The translations under genes and the position numbers were made by a program. Shown in pieces: positions 45,878-52,945 of a stretch of DNA of 64,000 nucleotides. The DNA is from a virus: the IMG/VR virus record IMGVR_UViG_3300028393_000040, positions 1 to 64,000 of that record; one strand, 5' to 3'. The notes under the pieces are model-generated. The model was not told where the DNA came from. It saw nothing but the letters and a program-made list of their open reading frames with translations, and searched no databases. Position 1 is the stretch's first letter, and the number at the start of each line of letters is the position of its first letter.

Positions 45878-46702
45878 ATGAAAAACATATTTTTTAATTC
45901 TTCCATGCCTCGTAGCATGAGTACATTGTTTCAATGTATATTGAATCAAAATCCAGAGATAAATGCAACCCAAACCGATCCAGTTTTAGAGTATCTATAC
46001 GGCGCAAGAATGAATTATACTTCAACGCTTGAAGTTAAAGCAATGAATGATGATTTAGCAAAAAAGACATGGAGAGGTTTTTGTTGGGGTGGATTAGAAG
46101 GATATGCTAATTCTTATACAGACAAACCAAATATTTGTATCAAGACTCGTGGAGGAACAATTCATTATCGTTGGTTTGAATCCTTTATGCCATACAAACC
46201 CAAAATGATTTGTATGGTAAGAAATTTAAAAAGTATTTTTTCTTCTATGGAAAAAATCTACAGAAATAGTCAAGAATATCATCAGGCTATACAGAATCAT
46301 TCGGAAATGAAAGGAACTTCTACTGCCAAGAGAATTGATGCTTGGATTGCTTCGCCACCTGTTGGATTAGCATTGGAGAGACTTCAACAAACTTTCTTAG
46401 AGGGAATCAACAAAGAAGTTTTATATATTAGAGCAGAAGACTTAACCAGTTATCCTGATAGAGAGATGGATAAAGTTTATCAGTATCTTAATTTAGAAAC
46501 TTTTAAACACGACTTCGATAATGTTGAACAGACTATTAAGGAAGATGATTCAGTTTATGGTTTAACTTCTGATCTTCATACTATTAAACGTAAAGTTCAA
46601 CCTTTATCTGCTGATTATAATAATATTTTAGGAAAGCAAGTTTGTGATTGGATTGATAACAATTTTGCTTGGTATCAGCAAGGATTTGGCTATACTAAAT
46701 AA
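45878..46702 (+). CDS. Sulfotransferase (P-loop type)
   Basis: 274 residues from the ATG at 45878. The 5'-phosphosulfate loop is right at the N-terminus (IFFNSSMPRSMSTLFQCILN), the 3'-phosphate motif is PKMICMVRNLKSIFSSMEKI near residue 110, and a family helix EVLYIRAEDLTSYPDREMDK follows. An upstream ATG at 45821 would add 19 residues before the P-loop and is less likely. It is of the same broad group as the 35004-35792 enzyme, but only the motifs align well by eye. The radical SAM gene begins 4 bp after its stop, suggesting one transcript. Confidence 0.8.
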   Translation: MKNIFFNSSMPRSMSTLFQCILNQNPEINATQTDPVLEYLYGARMNYTSTLEVKAMNDDLAKKTWRGFCWGGLEGYANSYTDKPNICIKTRGGTIHYRWFESFMPYKPKMICMVRNLKSIFSSMEKIYRNSQEYHQAIQNHSEMKGTSTAKRIDAWIASPPVGLALERLQQTFLEGINKEVLYIRAEDLTSYPDREMDKVYQYLNLETFKHDFDNVEQTIKEDDSVYGLTSDLHTIKRKVQPLSADYNNILGKQVCDWIDNNFAWYQQGFGYTK

Positions 46703-46706
46703 TTAT

Positions 46707-47702
46707 ATGTACAATGTAACAGACATAAGGGACATACACATTGAATTAACTAGTAAATGTAATGCTAGATGTCCAATGTGTTCTCGCACACGTTTAATTC
46801 AGTCTGGTAAAGAAGATTTATTACGAGATGAAATAACATTAGAATTATTTAAAAAATGGTTTTCTGTGGATTTTGTTAAGCAATTAACAGGATTAAGAAT
46901 GTGTGGTAATTTAGGAGATGCTGTTATGGCAAAGGATACAGTTGAAGTTTTTCAATATTTGAGAGAAAACAATTCGAATATGAATCTTAAATTGTTTACA
47001 AACGGAGGAGCAAGAGATGATAATTGGTGGAAAAAACTTGCAGAAACTAACGTCGAAGTTATTTTTGCTATTGATGGTTTAGAAGATACAAACAAACTTT
47101 ATAGAGTTAATACTGTTTGGGAAAAAATTATGCACAATGCAAAAGTTTTTATTGATGCTGGTGGAACTGCTTCTTGGTATATGCTTGTTTTTAAACACAA
47201 CGAACATCAAGTAGATGAATGTAGAGCATTAGCTTATAGTATGGGTTTTAAAAAATTTGATCCAAAACATTCCAATCGTTTTGGATCTGGATCTGGTTTA
47301 GCTGTATATGATAGTGATGGTGTTTATACGCATACAATAGAGCCTACAACATATAGTTTAAATATAAAGGATAAAGAAAAAAAGATTAATACTGGCAACA
47401 ATATTGATTGTAAATCTTTAAGGAAAAAAAGTATATATGTAGCAGCAAGTGGAATTATAACTCCATGTTGTTGGACTGAATTATCTAAAAAAGCAATGCA
47501 TGATAAACGTAAAGAATATGAAAACAAAATTGGTTCTTATTACAGTTTACATGATTACACTTTAGAAGAAATTCTCAACAAAGATTCATTCAATAATATT
47601 GCAAAATTATGGACAAACGAACCTTTATCTATTTGCAGTAGTCAGTGTGGTAATTTTAAAAAATGTGAATCACAATTTATTGAAAGAGTCTCAAACTCTT
47701 AA
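46707..47702 (+). CDS. Radical SAM enzyme with SPASM-like C-terminus
   Basis: 331 residues from the ATG at 46707. The radical SAM cluster motif is C-x3-C-x2-C at Cys18, Cys22 and Cys25 (ELTSKCNARCPMCSRT). Later glycine motifs (MCGNLGDAVMAKD) and VEVIFAIDGLEDTNKLYRVN are as in the family. The C-terminal part has extra cysteines in a SPASM-like pattern (GIITPCCWTEL, LSICSSQCGNFKKCESQF), which would hold one or two auxiliary Fe-S clusters. SPASM enzymes modify peptides or proteins, and some act on sugars. Substrate unknown. The stop overlaps the convergent 83-residue gene by 4 bp. An ATG upstream at 46644 lies inside the sulfotransferase and was rejected. Confidence 0.82.
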   Translation: MYNVTDIRDIHIELTSKCNARCPMCSRTRLIQSGKEDLLRDEITLELFKKWFSVDFVKQLTGLRMCGNLGDAVMAKDTVEVFQYLRENNSNMNLKLFTNGGARDDNWWKKLAETNVEVIFAIDGLEDTNKLYRVNTVWEKIMHNAKVFIDAGGTASWYMLVFKHNEHQVDECRALAYSMGFKKFDPKHSNRFGSGSGLAVYDSDGVYTHTIEPTTYSLNIKDKEKKINTGNNIDCKSLRKKSIYVAASGIITPCCWTELSKKAMHDKRKEYENKIGSYYSLHDYTLEEILNKDSFNNIAKLWTNEPLSICSSQCGNFKKCESQFIERVSNS

Positions 47703-47950
47703 TATATCCACTGAATACTATCTGCACTAAGAGTAAGCAATTCAGTAGCACGAGCAAGTATACTTTCATTTGTCCAAGCACTTGCTGCTGCATATTCTGT
47801 GGAACCATCCCAAACAACAAAAGAAAGAGGTACTTTTTTAATATGTGCAATAATTCTTTGCTTAGATGGTAAATCTCTTATTGATGTTAAAGCTAATTCG
47901 GATTCTTCTATAGTAATAGTATTACTGGGTAAATTGATTGTTAAACTCAT
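47699..47950 (-). CDS. Small conserved-looking phage protein
   Basis: 83 residues: an N-terminal strand region (TINLPSNTITIEESELALTS), then QRIIAHIKKVPLSFVVWDGS and a C-terminal helix (NESILARATELLTLSADSI). The VxxWxG-x-x-Y-x-A centre looks like small proteins found in many aquatic T4-like phages; I do not know their function. It has one of the cleanest octamers (TATAAATA, 7 bp before the ATG). It is convergent with the radical SAM gene, so it is not an obvious substrate peptide for that enzyme. Confidence 0.65.
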   Translation of the reverse strand: MSLTINLPSNTITIEESELALTSIRDLPSKQRIIAHIKKVPLSFVVWDGSTEYAAASAWTNESILARATELLTLSADSIQWIY

Positions 47951-47956
47951 ATATAC

Positions 47957-47964
47957 TATTTATA
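47957..47964 (-). promoter_or_regulatory. Late promoter octamer TATAAATA
   Basis: Before the 83-residue gene; predicted leader 1 nt. Confidence 0.6.
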
Positions 47965-47981
47965 CAATTTTTGTTTAATTG

Positions 47982-48701
47982 TTAAATATTTTTTTCTTTA
48001 ATTGTTGTTTGAAACCAAAAATCATCTTTCAAGGCAAGTTTTACTTCATTATAATTTAAAAGTTGTTCTTCTAAAGTATATATATTTTGTTTTAATATGG
48101 TGGGAGTTACGTTTTTATACCTTTCTTTAAATTCTGTTATAAATTCATATTCTTTTTGAATATTAAATTTATTTTCAATTAAATCTTCGTAGTATACTTG
48201 TAAAAAACTAATATTATTTTGTTCAAAATATGTACTATATTTTTTGTGTATTGCTTCCCGTTTATCCGTTTCGTAATAATATTTTTCAACATCAAAATTA
48301 AATTTAATATTGGTACTATTCAGTAATTGTTTGTTTGTTTCTGTAATACAAAAATGCTTTGTTATACGTGCTTTTTGTAGAGAGAGATTTTTTAAAAATT
48401 TATTTTTTCTTTCCAGAAAAATAACTTTTAGGTTTTTATCTTTTATATACTCCTCTATACTAAAATTATATTTCTTTTCGAGAGCTAACGCTTGGGAAAA
48501 AGTTAGTTTGAATCCTGTAAATAACTTTTTAGTATGTAAGTTACTAATTATTTTTTGAGGAGTATTATCTACTGTAATAATATCATTTAAATTTCTAATT
48601 AAAAAAATTTCAGGATGACACCAAACATTGTTTTGTTGGTTTAATAAATTTTTAATTAAATTACTTCCACACCTTGTATCACTAAATATTATAAATTTCA
48701 T
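47982..48701 (-). CDS. Stf0-like sulfotransferase, copy 1
   Basis: 239 residues. The P-loop-like start IIFSDTRCGSNLIKNLLNQQ with WCHPEIF after it is typical of Stf0-type sulfotransferases; the second motif is LKVIFLERKNKFLKNLSLQK. Late blocks NISFLQVYYEDLIENK and IYTLEEQLLNYNEVKLALKD closely parallel the neighbouring protein (48705-49547), so the two are paralogues. The gene is extremely A+T-rich even for this window. The usual PRSGS loop is here TRCGS. It probably transfers sulfate to a sugar; acceptor unknown. An AATAAATA octamer precedes the start. Confidence 0.72.
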   Translation of the reverse strand: MKFIIFSDTRCGSNLIKNLLNQQNNVWCHPEIFLIRNLNDIITVDNTPQKIISNLHTKKLFTGFKLTFSQALALEKKYNFSIEEYIKDKNLKVIFLERKNKFLKNLSLQKARITKHFCITETNKQLLNSTNIKFNFDVEKYYYETDKREAIHKKYSTYFEQNNISFLQVYYEDLIENKFNIQKEYEFITEFKERYKNVTPTILKQNIYTLEEQLLNYNEVKLALKDDFWFQTTIKEKNI

Positions 48702-48704
48702 TTA

Positions 48705-49547
48705 TTATATATTTATTGCTTTTAAAAAAAATATATCTTCTTTTAATAAAGAATAGATTTCATCAAAATTTTCTATTTGTTCCTGTAAAGAAAAAATATT
48801 TATTTTTTTAAACAAAAGCCTATTATCAGGAATTTCTATAAAACTCAATTGTTTGTTGATAAACGTAACTATATCTTTAATTTTTTTTGATTTCTGTTTA
48901 TTAGAAAATTCTTCATATGAAACATTTAATACATTTATATTATTTTCTTTAAAAAGTTGATCATATTTTTTATATAAAAAATCATATAATTTTGATCTTT
49001 CTAAATATAGATTAACATCAAATATAATTTTTTGTTTGATTTGTTGTTCGTTTTGTCCTAATGTAACAATATTTGTTTGTTTTCTTCTTTGATATGAAAA
49101 CTCTTGCAAAAATTTATTTTGTCTATTTAAATGAATTATTTTTATATTGTTTTCTTTAATGTACTCAATTACATTAAAATTCTGCAAACTTTCAATTTGA
49201 TTGTAAAAAATTTTACATCCTAAATATTTTTTTGTATTATATTTTTTAAGAATATCAATCAAATGAATAGGATTTGTTAATCTATTTAAGTTTAATTTAT
49301 TTTGTACTATTTCAGATGCAATTTTAAAATACTCAATAGTAATTTTTTTTTGTTTGTACTGTTTATTAAAAAAATTAATTTTACTAATATGAGGATTAAC
49401 AGAAAACTTTTTACTATCTTCACTAGATAATTTTATACCTGTATCTAAAAATATCTCATAGTGACATTTAATATCTGTTTGTTTATTCAGATAATCGCAA
49501 AGCATTGTTGAACCTGTTCTAGGTGTACCAATAATAATAAAATTCAT
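48705..49547 (-). CDS. Stf0-like sulfotransferase, copy 2
   Basis: 280 residues from the ATG at 49547, whose A is shared with the TGA of the gene upstream. The N-terminal loop is FIIIGTPRTGSTMLCDYLNK followed by KCHYEIFLDTG; the second motif is IKIIHLNRQNKFLQEFSYQR; then NINVLNVSYEEFSNKQ and IFSLQEQIENFDEIYSLLKE. These blocks match copy 1 in order and spacing. An in-frame ATG 12 bases earlier (49559) lies inside the upstream gene and would add four residues. The gene is very A+T-rich. It is translationally coupled to the glycosyltransferase upstream, which suggests a shared product, such as a sulfated sugar. Confidence 0.78.
   Translation of the reverse strand: MNFIIIGTPRTGSTMLCDYLNKQTDIKCHYEIFLDTGIKLSSEDSKKFSVNPHISKINFFNKQYKQKKITIEYFKIASEIVQNKLNLNRLTNPIHLIDILKKYNTKKYLGCKIFYNQIESLQNFNVIEYIKENNIKIIHLNRQNKFLQEFSYQRRKQTNIVTLGQNEQQIKQKIIFDVNLYLERSKLYDFLYKKYDQLFKENNINVLNVSYEEFSNKQKSKKIKDIVTFINKQLSFIEIPDNRLLFKKINIFSLQEQIENFDEIYSLLKEDIFFLKAINI
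48710..48717 (-). promoter_or_regulatory. Late-like octamer AATAAATA
   Basis: Before Stf0-like copy 1; predicted leader 3 nt. It lies partly within the 3' end of copy 2. Confidence 0.45.
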
Positions 49548-50494
49548 CAATATAAACAAGGTGGTAAAGGTAAATTCTCTTTCCTTTTTATAAAATATTC
49601 CATTATATCATTTTTAAGATCTAATGAAACATGATTAGCAAATTTAAAAGGTTTATTTGGTATATCAATTAAATCTTTGTTTGAATCAAACATATGTGAT
49701 GTGAGAATGTTGTGTCTGTTTACATAATCTCTATTATATAATTCTCCATGATACATTGAATAAACAGTAACATCTTCTAAAAAAGATATATCAGATGGTT
49801 TTATTTCATTTAATACATTATTACAATATTCTAAATAAGATGTTATGTTAACACCTGCTATTTCCTGTCTAAATTTTAAGTCAAAAAGAGAACCAAATAA
49901 AAGTTTATCCCCACTACCAATAATGTTATAATCATATAATTTTATTTTCTTTAATACATCATATCTGAATGCCCAAGCAAGACCATATGCTGAACTTTTA
50001 TTATTAAATGATTTATATATAAGATGATTTCTAACAACCGATATACCAGAATTACAAAAGTTATATGTTAAATCATGATTTAATTTAAAAAAATTTATAT
50101 TTTCTAATTCTAATAATGGATTAAAAACTAAAGTATCAGAAAAGCACTGAACAACTTTATATTGTTCTAAGTTCTTACATAAAACATCTACAAAATCTTC
50201 TTTACCAAAAATAATATCTGTATCTGCAATTATTACTATGTCAGTATTTTGAGGCAATAAATCAATTCCTATATTGAGTAATCTTTCCTTCTGCCACATT
50301 ATATCTCCATCAGATATTTGAATTAAAGAATCAGCATCCCTATTATTAAGTTCAAAATTTCCATTAGGACTAAATTCAACAGTTAATAACTTAACATTAT
50401 GTTTGCGAATGTTTTTTTGAAAAATATTATAATTTTTATATCTGAAAGCACTACCTGTATAGTTAAAATAACAACAAACTACAGCTACATTCAT
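49547..50494 (-). CDS. GT-A glycosyltransferase (galactosyltransferase-like)
   Basis: 315 residues. It opens with NVAVVCCYFNYTGSAFRYKN, typical of small GT-A fold enzymes, has the metal-binding D-x-D in TDIVIIADTDIIFGKEDFVD (near residue 95), and a second acceptor-side block YGLAWAFRYDVLKKIKLYDY followed by IIGSGDKLLFGSLF, which has the GxGD form of GT2/GT7-like enzymes. The C-terminal part is helical. It heads a two-gene unit with Stf0-like copy 2 (1-bp overlap). A TATAAAAT box-like element lies before the start. Likely product: a sugar later sulfated; acceptor unknown. Confidence 0.72.
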   Translation of the reverse strand: MNVAVVCCYFNYTGSAFRYKNYNIFQKNIRKHNVKLLTVEFSPNGNFELNNRDADSLIQISDGDIMWQKERLLNIGIDLLPQNTDIVIIADTDIIFGKEDFVDVLCKNLEQYKVVQCFSDTLVFNPLLELENINFFKLNHDLTYNFCNSGISVVRNHLIYKSFNNKSSAYGLAWAFRYDVLKKIKLYDYNIIGSGDKLLFGSLFDLKFRQEIAGVNITSYLEYCNNVLNEIKPSDISFLEDVTVYSMYHGELYNRDYVNRHNILTSHMFDSNKDLIDIPNKPFKFANHVSLDLKNDIMEYFIKRKENLPLPPCLY

Positions 50495-50534
50495 TATTAT
50501 ATTTTATAGAAGAATTTTAAAAAATCAAGATTTA

Positions 50535-52217
50535 TTAAGCGGCTCCCAAACCTACTGGATTACCACTTGTATCAACTCCTACTTTCCATCTTTTACCTGT
50601 GGAGTCTTTTAATACTATTATAGATGGTGTATTTGTTACTTCAAGACTATTAATATATGTATAGTTAGCTGATAATGCTGTTATATTAGATCCTAAAACA
50701 AATGAATTATCCAAACCTAAATTAATACAATTGTTTGAACCCGCTGCAATAAATGAGCAGTTTGATCCTATATAGTTGCCTTGACCACCAGCTATAACAG
50801 AACTACGAGTAGTTAAACCATAATCATTACCATAAGGATAAGTGACACCATTACCTTTATTATACAAAAATGTAATTTCTGCTTCGGATAATGGTCTGTA
50901 CCATATTCCAAGTTCATCCATTTTAACACCATTTGCAGACGATGCATATGAACCATCTGGCTGCGCAAGTACACCATATATATTTGTATAATTTGTATTA
51001 TCTATTTTATGTCCAATATAAACTCCATTTCGATACATACGTACTCTACCATTAACATCTCTAGTAAGAGTAGCCATAGTCCAAGCGTTTGTTGGGCTGC
51101 CTATAATAACATTTAAACGATAATATGCATTTGGAACACCATAATACATACAATTATAATTTACATTAAAGTTTAATGATCCGTAGCCTTGTCCAGAAAA
51201 TTGTTGAATATTTGAATTGTAAGTAGGAATTGTCCAATAATTAATTGTAAATTCTCCAGAAAGATTAACAGTACTGGTTGTAGATAACCATCCAGTAGTG
51301 TTACCTATAATACCATTTCCAATACGACCTGTTGTAGATGAAATTGTATTATGTTGTATTAAATGATTAGATCCAATTGAATTATTTCTTGTTCCAGTTC
51401 CTGATTCATCAAGTTTCCAATAAGAAGTAAGATTCTGGTTTGGTATAGCTACAGTATTAGAAACACCACCCCCAATAAATGAAGAATATCCTGAATTTGT
51501 GTTACGTATACCTGAAGCAATATATGATTCAGCTTCGTATATAACATTACCACAACCACTACCAATACCAGACCACCAACCAGCATTTAAAATACGATTT
51601 CTATCTCCACCCCCAATACTTGCACAATTTTGTGATAATGTATTATTTTCTCCACCATTTATTGTTGAACTCCTACTATTAATACAAATTTTATTACCAT
51701 AACCACCAGCTACATTAGAGTATAAACCACCAATATCAATATTATTATTATTACCACCACCTACATTAGAGTATAAACCAGAAACTGTATTACCATAACC
51801 ACCTGCAATAACAGATCTATTAGCAAATACTTTATTATAGGCACCTCCCCCTATAGCGGCACTATCTCCAGTAACACAATTACCAAGACCACCTGCAATA
51901 CTAGTAAAATTATAATTAGCACAATTACTACAACCACCTACAACATTAGATGCTACTCCTGTAGCTTGATTGTTACTACCACCACCGACAAATGAATAAA
52001 CAGCAGAAGCTGTATTATTACCTCTTTTGGGTCGTATAGAGCTTGTAGAATCAATTAATGTATAAGGCTGAGACGATACAGATTGATAAGCTGTATCCCA
52101 TTGATTACTATTACCACCAGTTATAGAAGTAGCAGAAACAGAATTAAATACAGCACTGCTTAAACCAGTAACAGTATTATTAAATTGAAATGGTTGTGTT
52201 TCTATCTGTAAAGACAT
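50535..52217 (-). CDS. Beta-roll tail fibre with inserted LamG lectin domain
   Basis: 560 residues. Residues about 60-260 are Cys- and Gly-containing beta-roll repeats (GGGSNNQATGVASNVVGGCS, GGGYGNKI-type). At about residue 262 the repeats stop and a complete LamG-like domain is inserted (YWKLDESGTGTRNNSIGS, GEFTINYWTIP, GRVRMYRNGVYIG, closing with MDELGIWYRPLSEAEITFLY). At about residue 465 the beta-roll resumes (RSSVIAGGQGNYIGSN), then the FVLGSNITALSANYTYINS cassette and a short C-terminus ending KDSTGKRWKVGVDTSGN. The N-terminal SYNTAYQSVSSQPYTLIDS-type stretch is shared with the fibre at 52946-55576. Likely receptor-binding. Confidence 0.8.
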   Translation of the reverse strand: MSLQIETQPFQFNNTVTGLSSAVFNSVSATSITGGNSNQWDTAYQSVSSQPYTLIDSTSSIRPKRGNNTASAVYSFVGGGSNNQATGVASNVVGGCSNCANYNFTSIAGGLGNCVTGDSAAIGGGAYNKVFANRSVIAGGYGNTVSGLYSNVGGGNNNNIDIGGLYSNVAGGYGNKICINSRSSTINGGENNTLSQNCASIGGGDRNRILNAGWWSGIGSGCGNVIYEAESYIASGIRNTNSGYSSFIGGGVSNTVAIPNQNLTSYWKLDESGTGTRNNSIGSNHLIQHNTISSTTGRIGNGIIGNTTGWLSTTSTVNLSGEFTINYWTIPTYNSNIQQFSGQGYGSLNFNVNYNCMYYGVPNAYYRLNVIIGSPTNAWTMATLTRDVNGRVRMYRNGVYIGHKIDNTNYTNIYGVLAQPDGSYASSANGVKMDELGIWYRPLSEAEITFLYNKGNGVTYPYGNDYGLTTRSSVIAGGQGNYIGSNCSFIAAGSNNCINLGLDNSFVLGSNITALSANYTYINSLEVTNTPSIIVLKDSTGKRWKVGVDTSGNPVGLGAA

Positions 52218-52219
52218 GA

Positions 52220-52942
52220 TTATGTATTAGAAATTTTTTGATATAATGCAACATCATCTGCATAATAATCTTTAAGAATATTTATCTGATCTTGTGTTAA
52301 TGTTGGTTTATTTGTTATATCAGTTTCATTTATAGTTGGAAGAGGAACTGGTAATCCGATTGTAGCACCCAAAGTATCCAATCCTTTATTAAAATCATAA
52401 TAATTTATATTTTCAAAATTACCTATGATTATTGTTTGTGGTCTAAAGTGCCAATTTAAAGTTCCTTTATCTTGTTTAATTAACCAAGAAATAAAATCTT
52501 CAATATTAAGATTACTTGGAACCCCCATGAGTTTTTTTGCATATGCACTAATAAAACGATCAATAGGATCTCTTACAATTGCATGTGGTGTTCCTGTTGG
52601 AACACTTGATAATGGAATCACGGTATTAATATGTAAACCATCTTGTGCTGACAAATCAGGAAAAAATGTATTTGCTATTATTGTTGTTAGTGTTGAACTA
52701 CCTACTCTTCTAATATTAGCAATTGAATGTCCATTAGGTAGATTAAAATATATACTTTGATGAGAATCTAAATTAGTTAAACCTAAATCGTTTGCTTTAT
52801 TTATAACTTCAATTTCCGTTTGTGCCAAAAAGAATTGAGGTGAGATTTGATTAAATTCGCCAGAAAGACTGACTATTAATGGATTTGAATTTTTAGCTCC
52901 GTAAAAAATTCCGTAGTATGGATTTGTATATTGTGTTGTCAT
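52220..52942 (-). CDS. Sulfotransferase-like protein (family 2 type)
   Basis: 240 residues. HSIANIRRVGSSTLTTIIAN (near residue 72) occupies the place of the 5'-phosphosulfate loop, in the form seen in family 2 sulfotransferases where the lysine/arginine is followed by G-S/C-x-T/S. PHAIVRDPIDRFISAYAKKL (near residue 117) is the classic 3'-phosphate motif (R-D-P-x-x-R-x-x-S-x-Y). The flanking NWHFRPQTIIIGN and the NLGTL-like end fit that family. It sits tightly between two fibre genes (gaps 2-3 bp), so it is expressed together with them; this is the strongest positional link between sulfation and fibres in the window. Confidence 0.75.
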   Translation of the reverse strand: MTTQYTNPYYGIFYGAKNSNPLIVSLSGEFNQISPQFFLAQTEIEVINKANDLGLTNLDSHQSIYFNLPNGHSIANIRRVGSSTLTTIIANTFFPDLSAQDGLHINTVIPLSSVPTGTPHAIVRDPIDRFISAYAKKLMGVPSNLNIEDFISWLIKQDKGTLNWHFRPQTIIIGNFENINYYDFNKGLDTLGATIGLPVPLPTINETDITNKPTLTQDQINILKDYYADDVALYQKISNT

Positions 52943-52945
52943 AAA

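Noticed and set aside
46644-46706. Earlier start of the radical SAM gene at 46644
   Set aside because: It would overlap the sulfotransferase by 59 bp; the ATG at 46707 places the CxxxCxxC motif at the usual distance.
46707-47950. Radical SAM enzyme plus small 83-residue protein as a RiPP-type peptide pathway
   Set aside because: The small gene is convergent with its own promoter, looks like a folded protein without a leader/core layout, and no transporter or recognition domain is present.
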